A stretch of DNA of 64,000 bases from positions 62,001-126,000 of the forward strand of contig JAUXMY010000017.1 of NCBI GenBank assembly GCA_030683005.1. The letters run 5' to 3'. This document shows, piece by piece, positions 8,589 through 18,199 of the stretch. How positions within the stretch are numbered: position 1 is the stretch's first letter; each line of letters starts with the position of its first letter. The notes beneath the pieces are model-generated. The model worked only from the letters and a program-made list of their open reading frames with translations, did no database searches and was not told where the DNA came from. This DNA is from Caulobacter sp. (lineage in GTDB: Bacteria; Pseudomonadota; Alphaproteobacteria; Caulobacterales; Caulobacteraceae). A program made the position numbers and the translations under genes.

Positions 8589-8625
8589 TTGACAGCGCCA
8601 CGGGTTGAGTTACTCTCGGGTAACT
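8589..8625 (+). promoter_or_regulatory. Candidate promoter with palindromic operator for the sulfatase gene
   Basis: TTGACA at 8589-8594 is a consensus -35 box. Sixteen bases downstream is TACTCT (8611-8616) as a possible -10. Overlapping it is a perfect inverted repeat, AGTTAC (8608-8613) and GTAACT (8620-8625), around a 6-bp centre. A palindrome on the -10 is what a TetR-type repressor site would look like. The start codon of the sulfatase is at 8667. Confidence 0.5.
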
Positions 8626-8666
8626 GACGGGCGCGTTCAGACGCCCGCAAGCCTCGGGGAGGCGAC

Positions 8667-10463
8667 ATGCGCGCGAGACCGGCCCGGACCCTGCGGTCCC
8701 TGTTCAGCCTTTCGATGGCGATCCTGATCGCGGCGGCGCCCGTCGCCGCCGTGCGCGCGCAGGCGTCCGCGCCAAAGCGTCCCAACATCGTGATGATCGT
8801 CGTCGACGACGCCGCCCTGATGGACTTCGGGGCCTTCGGCGGCGAGGCGCGGACGCCCAACATAGACCGGCTGGCGAAGGGGGGCGCCATGTTCACCGCC
8901 TACCACTCCTCGCCGCTGTGCTCGCCGTCGCGGGCCATGCTGCTGACCGGGGTCGACAACCACCGGGCGGGGGTGGCGACGATCGAGGAGATCCTGCCGC
9001 CCTCGCAGAAGGACAAGCCCGGCTACGGCCTGCAGTTCGCGCCCGGCATCTGGACCGTCGCCCGGCGGCTGAAGGCGGAGGGCTACCGCACCCTGATGGT
9101 CGGCAAATGGCACCTGGGCCACGGCCCCGGCGCCCTGCCCAACGAAAACGGCTTCGATCGCTCCCTGGCGCTGGACGCCTCGGGCGCGGACAACTGGGGT
9201 CCCAAACCCTACATGCCCTACTACGACAGCGCGCCGTGGTTCGAGGACGGCAAGCCGGTGAAGATGCCGGACCGCTACTACTCCTCCGACATCATGGTCG
9301 ACCGGCTGAAGGGCTACATCGACGAGCGCCCGGCCGGGGCGCAGCCCTTCTACGCCTACCTCGCCTTCCAGGCCGTCCACATCCCGGTGCAGGCGCCCAA
9401 GGAATACTCCGATCGCTACAAGGGCCGCTTCGACGCCGGCTGGGAGAAACTGCGCGAAGACCGCGCGGCGCGGGCCCGGGCGCTGGGCCTGATGCCGGCC
9501 GACGCCGCCATCCGCGGCCTGCCCGACGACGCCCGCCGCTGGGATCAGCTGACGGCGGAGGAGAAGGCCATCTACGCCCGCAGCATGGAGGTCTACTCCG
9601 GCATGCTGGAGGCCATGGACGCGGCCATCGGCCGGTTGATGACGCATCTGGAGGCGCGGGGTGAACTGGACAACACCCTGTTCGTCGTCACCTCCGACAA
9701 CGGTCCCGAGCCCAGCGATCCGGTCCACGTCCCGGGCATGGGCCTGTGGATGAAACTCAACGGCTACCGCTGGACGCTGAAAGGCCTCGGCGAGAAGGGC
9801 AGCCTGGCCTACATCGGCAAGGAATGGGCATCGGCCCTGTCGGCGCCGGGCAGTCGCTACAAGTTCTACACCTCGCAGGGCGGCATCCGCGTGCCGCTGA
9901 TCCTGTCGGGCCCGGGCGTCGCCGCCGGCACGCGGGTCAGTTCGCCGGCCTTCGTCACCGACGTCGTTCCCACCCTGGTCGACCTGGTCGGCGCCCGCGC
10001 CCAGCCGGACGCGGTGTCGATGGACGGCCGCAGCCTGCGCCCGGTGCTGACCGGCGCCGCGACGGCGACCTGGGGTCCCGACGAGCCGGTCGGCATCGAG
10101 GTCTCCGGCAACGCCGCCCTGTTCCGGGGCGACCACAAGATCGTTCGCGACATGCCGCCGGTCGGCGACGGCCAGTGGCGGCTCTACGATCTCGCGCGCG
10201 ATCCGGGCGAGACGACGGATCTGGCGGCCGCCCAGCCGGCGCTCTTCAAGCAGATGCTCGCGGACTACGCGGCCTATGAGGTCCGGGTCGGCGTCCAGCC
10301 TCTGCCCGAGGGCTACACGACCCAGAACCAGCTGATGAACAACGCCATGGGCAAGCAGCGGCCGAGGATCATCGTCATGGCCCTGCTGCTGCTCGGCGTT
10401 GTCGGCGGCCTGATCGCCGGCGCCGTGCTGCTGCTCCGCCGCCGGGGAGCGAAGGCCGCATGA
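8667..10463 (+). CDS. Sulfatase (arylsulfatase-type), membrane-anchored
   Basis: This 598-residue protein has a signal peptide (about 1-31) and an alkaline-phosphatase-fold sulfatase domain. NIVMIVVDDAAL supplies the metal-binding Asp pair (47-48). CSPSRAMLLTG carries the Cys85 that would become formylglycine (C-x-P-S-R). VGKWHLGH, VVTSDNGPEP and GIRVPLILSGPG are later sulfatase motifs. Unusually, the C-terminus has one TM helix (about 572-593) followed by RRRGAKAA, so the enzyme probably sits in the inner membrane facing the periplasm. GGGGAGG lies about 5 bp before the ATG. The sulfate ester substrate cannot be told. No formylglycine-generating enzyme gene is nearby. It overlaps the next gene by 4 bp (ATGA). 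Confidence 0.9.
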   Translation: MRARPARTLRSLFSLSMAILIAAAPVAAVRAQASAPKRPNIVMIVVDDAALMDFGAFGGEARTPNIDRLAKGGAMFTAYHSSPLCSPSRAMLLTGVDNHRAGVATIEEILPPSQKDKPGYGLQFAPGIWTVARRLKAEGYRTLMVGKWHLGHGPGALPNENGFDRSLALDASGADNWGPKPYMPYYDSAPWFEDGKPVKMPDRYYSSDIMVDRLKGYIDERPAGAQPFYAYLAFQAVHIPVQAPKEYSDRYKGRFDAGWEKLREDRAARARALGLMPADAAIRGLPDDARRWDQLTAEEKAIYARSMEVYSGMLEAMDAAIGRLMTHLEARGELDNTLFVVTSDNGPEPSDPVHVPGMGLWMKLNGYRWTLKGLGEKGSLAYIGKEWASALSAPGSRYKFYTSQGGIRVPLILSGPGVAAGTRVSSPAFVTDVVPTLVDLVGARAQPDAVSMDGRSLRPVLTGAATATWGPDEPVGIEVSGNAALFRGDHKIVRDMPPVGDGQWRLYDLARDPGETTDLAAAQPALFKQMLADYAAYEVRVGVQPLPEGYTTQNQLMNNAMGKQRPRIIVMALLLLGVVGGLIAGAVLLLRRRGAKAA

Positions 10464-11533
10464 CGAGGCGCTGGCGTCTTCACGGACTCAAGCAGTCCTA
10501 TTTCACCGGCAAGCTTGAAGGCTATCTGCGGGTGAAGGGCGTGGCCTTCGACTTCGTTGAGATGGACATGGCCGATTTCCGCGCCTGCGGCCGGGAAACC
10601 GGGGTGCTTCAGATGCCGCAGCTGCAGGCTCCGGACGGCGAATGGCTGACCGACACCACCGCCATCCTGCGCCGGTTCGAAGCGGGGCAGCCTGAACCGG
10701 CGCTGCAGCCGTCCAGCCCGGTCGCCGCCTTCCTCAGCCTGTTTCTCGAGGACGCCTTCGACGAGTGGCTGTGGCGGCCGGCGCTCTACTACCGCTGGGC
10801 CTTCCACGAGGACTCGCGGCTGATGGGCCGCCAACTCGGCCGCACGATCATGCGCGGCCTGCCCCTTCCGGCGGGCCTGCGCGCCTTCGCCATTCGCCGC
10901 CGCCAGCAGCGCACCTTCCTGCGCCAGGACGGGGTGACGGCCGAGACCGCGCCGCTGGTCGAGGCGATCTACGCCGACACCCTGGCCGTGCTGGACCCGA
11001 TCTTCGCGAGCCGCCCCTTCCTGTTCGGCGAGCGTCCGGTGGCGGCGGACTTCGGCCTGTTCGGCCCGATGTTCCGCCACTTCTTCTCCGACCCGACGCC
11101 CGCGGCGATCATGCGCGAGACGGCGCCGAACGTGATGGCCTGGGTGGCGCGGCTGTGGGCCCTGACGCCGGAGGCCGCCGCCGCCGCGCCCCGGCCGACG
11201 GACGCCCCCGCCGATCTTGATCCGCTGCTGAAGCTGGCCGCGCACGAGCACCTGACCGAGCTGGTCGCCAACTTCGACGCCGTCATCGAGCGGGAGCCAC
11301 TGGCTGCCTTCGACCTGCGCGGCGCGCGCTGGACCACGCCGGTGTCACCCTACTGCGCCGCCTGCCTTATGGACCTGCGGGCGTTGTACGCGGCATTGTC
11401 GGCGGCCGACCGCGCAGTGGTCGACGCCCGCCTTGGTCCGGCGTCGGCCCACCTGCGGGGCCCGATTCTGGAGCTCCCGGCGGCGCTCACCCCGCAGCCC
11501 GGCGAGCCGCCGAAGAACCACCGCTGGGCTTAG
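10460..11533 (+). CDS. Glutathione S-transferase family protein, extended
   Basis: This 357-residue protein begins with a thioredoxin-fold GST N-terminal domain (about 4-78). It includes a substrate-proximal LKQSYFTGKLEGYLR, a cis-Pro segment QMPQLQAPDG and TDTTAILRRFE. A helical C-terminal domain follows (FLFGERPVAADFGLFGPMFR at about 190-210). It is longer than the usual 200-230 residues, with about 100 extra C-terminal residues of no recognised domain. It overlaps the sulfatase stop by 4 bp, so the two are probably co-translated. The reaction is unknown; a role beside a sulfatase in handling an organic sulfate or electrophile is only an inference. Confidence 0.8.
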   Translation: MTRRWRLHGLKQSYFTGKLEGYLRVKGVAFDFVEMDMADFRACGRETGVLQMPQLQAPDGEWLTDTTAILRRFEAGQPEPALQPSSPVAAFLSLFLEDAFDEWLWRPALYYRWAFHEDSRLMGRQLGRTIMRGLPLPAGLRAFAIRRRQQRTFLRQDGVTAETAPLVEAIYADTLAVLDPIFASRPFLFGERPVAADFGLFGPMFRHFFSDPTPAAIMRETAPNVMAWVARLWALTPEAAAAAPRPTDAPADLDPLLKLAAHEHLTELVANFDAVIEREPLAAFDLRGARWTTPVSPYCAACLMDLRALYAALSAADRAVVDARLGPASAHLRGPILELPAALTPQPGEPPKNHRWA

Positions 11534-11544
11534 CCTCGCCTGTC

Positions 11545-11573
11545 CTCTCCCACTTGAGGGAGGAAGGTCTTTT
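11545..11573. terminator. Weak hairpin between convergent GST-like gene and hutI
   Basis: CTCCC (11547-11551) pairs with GGGAG (11558-11562) around a 6-nt loop and is followed on the plus strand by GGTCTTTT. It lies in the 39-bp gap between two convergent genes and may serve as a modest terminator. The sequence also resembles the short purine/pyrimidine palindromes found elsewhere in the window. Confidence 0.35.
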
Positions 11574-12781
11574 CACGCCACCACCGGCCGCCCGGCCCGC
11601 CAGCTGCGGCTGAGCAACCGCCCGCCCAACCAGTAGCTGAGCTCGGCAGGGCGCTCGATGTCCCAGCAGGCCATGTCGGCCAGCTTGCCGGCCTCCAGCG
11701 TGCCGGTCTCGGCGCCGAGCCCCAGAGCCTGCGCCGCGTTGCGGGTGACGCCGGCCAGCGCCTCCTCCGGCGTCAGGCGGAACTGGGCGCAGGCCAGCAT
11801 CATCGCCGCGCGCAGCGACAGCAGCGGCGAGGTGCCGGGGTTGCAGTCGCTGGCCACCGCTATCGGCACGCCCGCCGCCCGCAGCGCCGCCACCGGCGGC
11901 TTCTGTGTCTCCGCAAGCGCTATGAAGGCGCCAGGCAGCAGGACGGCCACGGTCCCGGCCCTGGCCATCGCCTCGACGCCGGCCTGTGACGTGAACTCCA
12001 GGTGGTCGGCCGACAGCGCGCCGTGGCTGGCCGCCAGCGCCGCGCCGCCGCCGTCGCTCAGCTGGTCGGCGTGTAGTCGCACCGGCAGGCCCAGGGCCCT
12101 GGCCTTGTCGAACAGCCGCGAGACCTCGGCCGGGGTGAAGGCGATGGTCTCGAGGTAGGCGTCGACGATGTCGACCAGTCCCTGCGCCGACGCGGCCGGC
12201 AGGGTCTCGTCGATGATCATGTCGATCCAGGCCTCGCGCGGCTGATCCTTCGGCGCGGCGTGCAGGCCGAGGAAACTGGTCACCACCCGGGCGTCGCCGT
12301 CGAGATAGCGCGCGACCCGCAGCATCTTCAGCTCGGTCTCCTGGTCCAGGCCGTAGCCGGACTTGATCTCGATGGTGGTCACGCCCTCGGCGACGAAGTT
12401 CCCGAGCCGCCGCCGCGCGCTTTTGATCAGGTCCGCCTCATTCGCCTCGCGCGTGGCGGCCACTGAAGAGCGGACGCCGCCGCCGGCCAGGGCGATCGCT
12501 TCGTAGGTCGCGCCGCCCAGCCGGGCCTCGAACTCACCGATGCGGTCGCCGCCGAACACAAGGTGGGTGTGGCAGTCGATCAGGCCGGGCGTGACCCACC
12601 GGCCGTCCAGCCGCGTGACGGCGAAGGGGTTGTAGTCCGGCGCCTCGGCCCGCGGGCCGATCCAGGCGATGCGGCCCTCGTGCACGGCGATCAGGGCGTC
12701 CTCGATCACGCCATAGGGCGTCGCGCCCGCGACCATGGTCGCCGCTCGGCAGTCGGTGATGATCAGGTCGATCCGCTGCAT
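11573..12781 (-). CDS. hutI: Imidazolonepropionase
   Basis: This 402-residue amidohydrolase catalyses the third step of histidine degradation, opening 4-imidazolone-5-propionate to N-formimino-L-glutamate. Metal-binding DCHTHLVFGGDR lies near residue 72, with the HutI signature EIKSGYGLDQETELKMLRVA, then HADQLSD and SDCNPGTSP. The length is typical (about 400). It is transcribed away from hutF, with 65 bp between the two starts, so the whole hut regulon can be controlled from this divergent region. No strong Shine-Dalgarno sequence precedes the ATG. Confidence 0.95.
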   Translation of the reverse strand: MQRIDLIITDCRAATMVAGATPYGVIEDALIAVHEGRIAWIGPRAEAPDYNPFAVTRLDGRWVTPGLIDCHTHLVFGGDRIGEFEARLGGATYEAIALAGGGVRSSVAATREANEADLIKSARRRLGNFVAEGVTTIEIKSGYGLDQETELKMLRVARYLDGDARVVTSFLGLHAAPKDQPREAWIDMIIDETLPAASAQGLVDIVDAYLETIAFTPAEVSRLFDKARALGLPVRLHADQLSDGGGAALAASHGALSADHLEFTSQAGVEAMARAGTVAVLLPGAFIALAETQKPPVAALRAAGVPIAVASDCNPGTSPLLSLRAAMMLACAQFRLTPEEALAGVTRNAAQALGLGAETGTLEAGKLADMACWDIERPAELSYWLGGRLLSRSWRAGRPVVA

Positions 12782-12828
12782 GTCGCTGTCTTGCCACCCG
12801 ATGGCGTTCGTGGATAGGGTGAGCCCGA

Positions 12829-12848
12829 TTAGACAGGTTTAGACAAGT
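12829..12848. promoter_or_regulatory. Tandem TTAGACA half-sites overlapping the hutF start
   Basis: TTAGACAGGT (12829-12838) is followed directly by TTAGACAAGT (12839-12848), 9 of 10 identical and one helical turn apart. The second copy runs into the GTG start of hutF at 12847. The region separates hutI from hutF. A site for the HutC repressor encoded downstream is likely by position. No Shine-Dalgarno sequence is visible, so hutF may be leaderless. Confidence 0.45.
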
Positions 12849-14178
12849 GGCCAACACCCTTCATCTCGACCAGGCGCGACTGCCCGGCGGCTGGGCTCGC
12901 GACGTGCGACTGACCGTGAGGGACGGCGTGATCACCGCCGTCGAGGCCGGCGCCGACCCGGCCGGCGCGCAACGGCTGAGGGGCGCCACCCTCCCGGCCA
13001 TCACCAACCTGCACAGCCACGCCTTCCAGCGGGCCATGGCCGGTCTGGCCGAACGGGCCCGGGCCGGGGTCGAGGACTTCTGGGCCTGGCGCGAGGCGAT
13101 GTACCGGTTCCTCGACCGCATCACCCCCGAGCAGATGACCGCCATCGCCGCCATGCTCTACGCCGAGCTGGCCGAGGGCGGTTACGGCGGCATCGTCGAG
13201 TTCCACTATCTGCACAACGACCCGGAGGGCCGGGCCTACGCCGACCCGGCCGAGATCGCCCACGCCCACCGCCGGGCGGCCGAGGCGGCGGGGTTCGGCC
13301 TGACGCTGGCGCCGGTGCTCTACAGCCATTCCGGCTTCGGCGGCCTGCCGCCCAAACATGGCCAGCGGCGGTTCATCAAGAGCACCGACCAGTTCCTGCA
13401 TCTGCTGGAGCTGAGCGGCGCGGAGGCCTTCGCCTTTCACAGCCTGCGGGCCGTGACGCCTGAGCAGATCGCGCAGGTGCTGGCGGCTGTCGATCCGGCC
13501 ATGCCGGTCCACATCCACGCCGCCGAACAGACCGGCGAGGTCGACGATTGCCTGGCCTGGTCGGGCGCCCGGCCGGTCGAATGGCTGCTGGCCAATGCGC
13601 CGCTGTCCGACCGCTGGACCCTCGTCCACGCCACCCACATGACCGACGCGGAGGCCGTCGGGCTCGCGAAGGCCGGCGCCACCGTCGCGCTCTGTCCGTC
13701 GACGGAGGGCAACCTCGGCGACGGCTTCTTCAACGCAGACGCTTTCTTAAGCGCCGGCGGCCGGTTCGGGATCGGGTCTGACAGCCATGTGACCACCAAC
13801 GCCGCCGAGGAGCTGCGCTGGTTCGAGTACGGCCGCCGGCTGCAGGCCCGCAAGCGGACGATGAGCAGCGGGACGGGGGAACATGTCGGGGCGGGCCTGT
13901 GGCTGTCGGCGGCCGGCGCCGGGACCAATCCCACCGGCCGCCGCACCGGCGAGATCGCCGTCGGCGCGCGCTGCGACCTCGTCGTGCTGGACACGGACCA
14001 TCCGGTGCTGGCCGGTCGCGAGGGCGACCTGATCCTCGACAGCCTGGTGTTCGCCGGTTCCGGGGCCATCGATCAGGTCTGGTCGGGCGGCGTCCGGATC
14101 GTCGAGGGTGGCCGCCACGTCGCCCGCGACGCCATCGCCGCCGCCTACCGCAAGGCCGTCGTCGAGCTGACCGCATGA
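12847..14178 (+). CDS. hutF: Formimidoylglutamate deiminase
   Basis: This 443-residue amidohydrolase hydrolyses N-formimino-L-glutamate to N-formyl-L-glutamate and ammonia, the first half of the two-step HutF/HutG branch. It has the metal-binding [10 protein letters not shown] near residue 57, [29 protein letters not shown] and [18 protein letters not shown] with the late Asp. The start is GTG, giving [16 protein letters not shown]; there is no earlier ATG in frame and no clear Shine-Dalgarno sequence. It heads the run hutF-hutC-hutU-hutH-hutG and overlaps hutC by 4 bp. Confidence 0.94.
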   Translation: MANTLHLDQARLPGGWARDVRLTVRDGVITAVEAGADPAGAQRLRGATLPAITNLHSHAFQRAMAGLAERARAGVEDFWAWREAMYRFLDRITPEQMTAIAAMLYAELAEGGYGGIVEFHYLHNDPEGRAYADPAEIAHAHRRAAEAAGFGLTLAPVLYSHSGFGGLPPKHGQRRFIKSTDQFLHLLELSGAEAFAFHSLRAVTPEQIAQVLAAVDPAMPVHIHAAEQTGEVDDCLAWSGARPVEWLLANAPLSDRWTLVHATHMTDAEAVGLAKAGATVALCPSTEGNLGDGFFNADAFLSAGGRFGIGSDSHVTTNAAEELRWFEYGRRLQARKRTMSSGTGEHVGAGLWLSAAGAGTNPTGRRTGEIAVGARCDLVVLDTDHPVLAGREGDLILDSLVFAGSGAIDQVWSGGVRIVEGGRHVARDAIAAAYRKAVVELTA

Positions 14179-14894
14179 CCGCCGCCCGCGCCGCGCGCTA
14201 CCAGGGCGTCAAACGCCATGTGCTGGGCGCCATCCGCACAGGCCGCTGGCGGGTCGGCGACCGTATCGCGTCCGAGCACGAGCTGGTCCGCGAGCTGGGC
14301 GTGGCGCGCATGACCGTCCGCCGGGCGCTGGACGAGCTGACGCAGGAAGGCCTGATCGTGCGGCGGGCCGGGGTCGGGGCCTTCGTGGCCGGCGAACCGC
14401 TGGCCGAGAGCCATCCGCTGGAGATCCGCGACATCGCCGAGGAGGTCGCCTCCCGGGGTCACGTCTGGCGCGCCGAGGTGATCGCGCTGGAAGCCGTGCA
14501 GGCCGACGCCGACCTCGCGCGCTGGTTCATGGTCGAGCCCGGCGCACCGCTGTTCCGCTCGGAAGTCGTCCACTTCGAGGGCGAGACGCCGATCCAGCTG
14601 GAGCGCCGCTGGGTTTCGCCGGACATCTTCCCCGACTACCTGGGCCAGGACTTCACCCTCGCCACGCCGGCCGCCCACCTGCTGGCCGCCGCGCCGATCG
14701 AGGCCGGCGAGCAGATCGTCCGGGCCGAGGCCGCCGATCCCCGCACGGCGGGCCTGCTGCGCCTTTCCGAAAGCGCGCCGGTGCTGACCGTCGCCCGCCG
14801 CACCTGGAGCCGGGGGCAGGTCGCCTCCGGCGCCCGCCTGATCCACCCCGGCCACGCCTTCCAGCTGGCCGGACGCTTTGGAGACCTCGCCTGA
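14175..14894 (+). CDS. hutC: Histidine utilisation repressor, GntR/HutC family
   Basis: This 239-residue regulator has an N-terminal winged helix (about 8-73: [20 protein letters not shown], then [16 protein letters not shown]) and a C-terminal UTRA effector domain (about 90-235) with [20 protein letters not shown]. HutC proteins repress hut genes and are released by urocanate. The ATG at 14175 overlaps the hutF stop (ATGA), and the stop overlaps hutU (TGATG), so the repressor is made within the operon it probably controls, a self-limiting arrangement. Its likely target is the divergent region at 12782-12846. Confidence 0.93.
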   Translation: MTAARAARYQGVKRHVLGAIRTGRWRVGDRIASEHELVRELGVARMTVRRALDELTQEGLIVRRAGVGAFVAGEPLAESHPLEIRDIAEEVASRGHVWRAEVIALEAVQADADLARWFMVEPGAPLFRSEVVHFEGETPIQLERRWVSPDIFPDYLGQDFTLATPAAHLLAAAPIEAGEQIVRAEAADPRTAGLLRLSESAPVLTVARRTWSRGQVASGARLIHPGHAFQLAGRFGDLA

Positions 14895-16561
14895 TGGCCA
14901 GCAACAGCCGCATCGTCCGCGCCGATCGCGGACCGGAACGGACCGCGAAATCCTGGCAGACGGAAGCCGCCATCCGCATGCTGATGAACAACCTAGACCC
15001 CGAGGTCGCCGAGCGGCCCGAGGACCTGGTCGTCTACGGCGGCATCGGCAAGGCGGCCCGCGACTGGGAGAGTTTCGACCGCATCGTCGCCGCCCTGCGC
15101 CGGCTTGAGGACGACCAGACCCTGCTGGTCCAGTCGGGCAAGCCGGTCGGGGTGTTCCGCACCCACGCCGACGCGCCCCGCGTGCTGATCGCCAACTCCA
15201 ACCTGGTGCCCAGATGGGCGACCTGGGAGCATTTCCACGAGCTCGATAGGAAGGGTCTGGCCATGTACGGCCAGATGACCGCCGGCAGCTGGATCTACAT
15301 CGGCAGTCAGGGGATCGTGCAGGGCACCTACGAGACCTTCGTCGAGGTCGGCCGCCAGCACTTCGGCGGCGACCTGACCGGCAAGTGGATCCTGACCGGG
15401 GGTCTGGGCGGCATGGGCGGCGCCCAGCCGCTGGCCGCGACCATGGCCGGCGCCTCGATGCTGGCCGTCGAGTGTCAGCGCCGCTGCATCGAACGTCGTC
15501 TGGAGACCCGCTATCTCGATGAGGCGACCGAGGATCTCGACGACGCCCTGGCCCGCATCGCCAGGGCGACGAAGGAAGGCCGGGCCGTCTCCGTCGGTCT
15601 GCTCGGCAACGCCGCCGATGTTTTCCCCGAGCTGGTGCGGCGCGGCGTGCGGCCCGACGTGGTCACCGACCAGACCAGCGCCCACGACACTTTCAACGGC
15701 TATCTGCCGAGGGGCTGGACCGTCGAGCGCTGGGAGACCGCGCGCCTGGCCGATCCCGCCTCCGTGGATCGCGCCGCCCGCGCGTCGATCGTGCCGCATG
15801 TGCAGGCGATGCTCGACTTCCACCGCATGGGCGTGCCGACCCTCGACTACGGCAACAACATCCGCCAGGTGGCGCTCGACGAGGGACTGGAGGGCGCGTT
15901 CGATTTCCCCGGCTTCGTGCCGGCCTGTATCCGGCCGCTGTTCTGCCGGGGCGTCGGACCCTTCCGCTGGGCGGCGCTGTCGGGCGATCCGGAGGACATC
16001 TTCAGGACCGACCAGGCGATGAAGGACCTGTTCCCCGACAACGTCCATCTGCACCGCTGGCTGGACATGGCGAAGGAACGCATCGCCTTCCAGGGCCTGC
16101 CGGCCCGCATCTGCTGGATCGGCCTGGGCGACCGCCACCGGGCGGGTCTGAAGTTCAACGAAATGGTCGCGTCGGGAGAGCTGAAGGCGCCGGTCGTGAT
16201 CGGCCGCGATCACCTCGACAGCGGCTCGGTCGCCAGCCCCAACCGTGAGACCGAGGCGATGCTGGACGGTAGCGACGCCGTCAGCGACTGGCCGCTGCTC
16301 AACGCCCTGCTCAACACCGCCAGCGGCGCGACCTGGGTGTCGCTGCACCACGGGGGCGGAGTTGGCATGGGCTACAGCCAGCACGCCGGCGTCGTCATCG
16401 TCGCCGACGGCACGCCGGAAGCGGCCCGGCGGCTGGAGCGGGTGCTGTGGAATGATCCGGGCACGGGCGTGATGCGTCACGCCGACGCCGGCTACGACAT
16501 CGCCGTCGACTGCGCCCGCGAGCAGGGGCTGGACCTGCCGTCACTGGGGGCTGCCCGATGA
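14894..16561 (+). CDS. hutU: Urocanate hydratase
   Basis: This 555-residue NAD-containing enzyme converts urocanate to imidazolonepropionate, step two of histidine breakdown. The N-terminal substrate region includes [19 protein letters not shown] glycine-rich NAD loop follows ([18 protein letters not shown], about 172-190), then [19 protein letters not shown] and a C-terminal block with [18 protein letters not shown]. The length and motifs are fully typical. Start and stop overlap the adjacent hut genes, so translation is coupled. Confidence 0.97.
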   Translation: MASNSRIVRADRGPERTAKSWQTEAAIRMLMNNLDPEVAERPEDLVVYGGIGKAARDWESFDRIVAALRRLEDDQTLLVQSGKPVGVFRTHADAPRVLIANSNLVPRWATWEHFHELDRKGLAMYGQMTAGSWIYIGSQGIVQGTYETFVEVGRQHFGGDLTGKWILTGGLGGMGGAQPLAATMAGASMLAVECQRRCIERRLETRYLDEATEDLDDALARIARATKEGRAVSVGLLGNAADVFPELVRRGVRPDVVTDQTSAHDTFNGYLPRGWTVERWETARLADPASVDRAARASIVPHVQAMLDFHRMGVPTLDYGNNIRQVALDEGLEGAFDFPGFVPACIRPLFCRGVGPFRWAALSGDPEDIFRTDQAMKDLFPDNVHLHRWLDMAKERIAFQGLPARICWIGLGDRHRAGLKFNEMVASGELKAPVVIGRDHLDSGSVASPNRETEAMLDGSDAVSDWPLLNALLNTASGATWVSLHHGGGVGMGYSQHAGVVIVADGTPEAARRLERVLWNDPGTGVMRHADAGYDIAVDCAREQGLDLPSLGAAR

Positions 16562-18072
16562 CGCCCGACCTCGTCCTGGGCGATACGCCCATCGATCTGG
16601 GTCACGTGGAGAAGGCCCTGGCCGGTCCGGTCAGGACCGCCCTCAACGACGGCGCGCGGCAGGCCGTCGCCCGCTCCGCCGCGACCATCGAGAACATTCT
16701 CGCCGCCGGAAAGACCGTGTACGGTGTAAATACCGGCTTTGGTCTGCTGGCCAAACAGACCATCCGGCCCGACCAGCTGGCCGAGCTCCAACGGAATCTG
16801 ATCCTGTCTCACTGCTGTGGCGTCGGCGACCCGATGCCGGACGATGTCGTGCGGCTGATCCTGCTGCTGAAGATCGCCGGCCTGTCGCGCGGCTTCTCCG
16901 GCGTGCGGCCGCAGCTGATCGCCATGCTGCAGCGGCTGCTGGCGAGCGACATCCTGCCGCTGATTCCGGAGAAGGGTTCGGTCGGCGCCTCCGGGGACCT
17001 TGCGCCGCTGGCCCATATGTCGGCTGCCCTGCTCGGCGTCGGCGAGATGCGGGCGGGCGGCGAGACCATCCCGGCCATGGAGGGCCTCACGCGCGCCGGT
17101 CTCGAGCCCATCGCGTTGCGGGCCAAGGAGGGGCTGGCCCTGATCAACGGCACCCAGGCCTCGACCGCCCTGGCCCTCAAGGGGCTGGTGCTGGCGCGGC
17201 GGGTGTTCGAGGCGGCGCTGGTCGCCGGGGCGATGAGCGTTGACGCGGCGCTGGGCAGCGACACCCCCTTCGACGCCCGCATCCACGCCGCGCGCGGACA
17301 GCCGGGCCAGATCACCGTCGCCGCCGCCCTGCGCGGCCTGCTGGACGGCAGCGCCATCCGCCACAGCCACGACGACTGCGACCGGGTGCAGGACCCCTAC
17401 AGCCTGCGCTGCCAGCCGCAGGTGATGGGCGCGACGCTGGACCTGCTGGCCAATGCCGAGCGCACCCTGCTGATCGAGGCGGGCGCGGTGACCGACAATC
17501 CGCTGGTCTTCGCCGAGACGGGCGAGGCGCTGTCGGGCGGCAACTTCCATGCCGAGCCGGTGGCCTTCGCGGCCGATGCGCTGGCGCTGGCCATCGCCGA
17601 GATCGGCGCCCTGAGCGAACGGCGCACCGCCCTGCTGGTCGATCCGAACATGAGCGCCCTGCCCGCCTTCCTGGTCGCCGAGCCGGGGGTCAACTCCGGC
17701 TTCATGATCGCCCAGGTCACCGCCGCCGCCCTCGCCTCCGAGAACAAGGGCCTCAGCCACCCCTCGAGCACCGACAGTCTGCCGACCAGCGCCAACCAGG
17801 AGGACCATGTCTCCATGGCCACCTATGCGGCCCGGCGGCTGACCACGATGGCGCAGAACAGCGCCGCCATCGTCGCCATCGAACTGCTGGCCGCCGCCCA
17901 GGGGATCGAGTTCCGCCGCCCGCTGCGCTCCTCGCCGCCGCTGGAGAGCGCCCACGCGCGGGTCCGCGCCGTCGCCGCCGCCTACGACCGCGACCGCTAC
18001 TTCGCCCCCGACATCGCGGCGGTGACGGCGCTGGTGCTGGACGGCGCGTTCGGGGGAATTGTGAAGCTGTGA
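16558..18072 (+). CDS. hutH: Histidine ammonia-lyase
   Basis: This 504-residue enzyme starts the pathway by eliminating ammonia from L-histidine to give urocanate. The self-forming MIO cofactor comes from Ala144-Ser145-Gly146 in [15 protein letters not shown]. Tyr55 in [10 protein letters not shown] is the expected catalytic base, and the later segment [20 protein letters not shown] matches HAL rather than PAL. It overlaps hutU by 4 bp. A dispersed palindromic element begins 3 bp after its stop. Confidence 0.97.
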   Translation: MTPDLVLGDTPIDLGHVEKALAGPVRTALNDGARQAVARSAATIENILAAGKTVYGVNTGFGLLAKQTIRPDQLAELQRNLILSHCCGVGDPMPDDVVRLILLLKIAGLSRGFSGVRPQLIAMLQRLLASDILPLIPEKGSVGASGDLAPLAHMSAALLGVGEMRAGGETIPAMEGLTRAGLEPIALRAKEGLALINGTQASTALALKGLVLARRVFEAALVAGAMSVDAALGSDTPFDARIHAARGQPGQITVAAALRGLLDGSAIRHSHDDCDRVQDPYSLRCQPQVMGATLDLLANAERTLLIEAGAVTDNPLVFAETGEALSGGNFHAEPVAFAADALALAIAEIGALSERRTALLVDPNMSALPAFLVAEPGVNSGFMIAQVTAAALASENKGLSHPSSTDSLPTSANQEDHVSMATYAARRLTTMAQNSAAIVAIELLAAAQGIEFRRPLRSSPPLESAHARVRAVAAAYDRDRYFAPDIAAVTALVLDGAFGGIVKL

Positions 18073-18075
18073 GGG

Positions 18076-18198
18076 GTTGCGTGGTTCGCGACGCTCGCCC
18101 AAGGCTCGCACCTCACCATGACGAAGGTGGATGGCGTTCCACCAAGCTCGTCATCCTGAGGAGCGATCCGACAGGATCGCGTCGCGAAGGGCGCACTG
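18076..18198. repeat. Dispersed imperfect palindrome, family A, copy 1
   Basis: An element of about 122 bp lies between hutH and hutG. Its outer arms are GTGGTTCGCGACGC at the left and GTCGCGAAGGGCGCAC at the right, inverted relative to each other. An inner pair is CTCACCATGACG and CGTCATCCTGAGG. The same layout recurs at 33111-33233, starting the same 3 bp after a stop codon. No coding content. The right arm supplies the purine-rich leader of hutG. Confidence 0.75.
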
Positions 18199-18199
18199 C

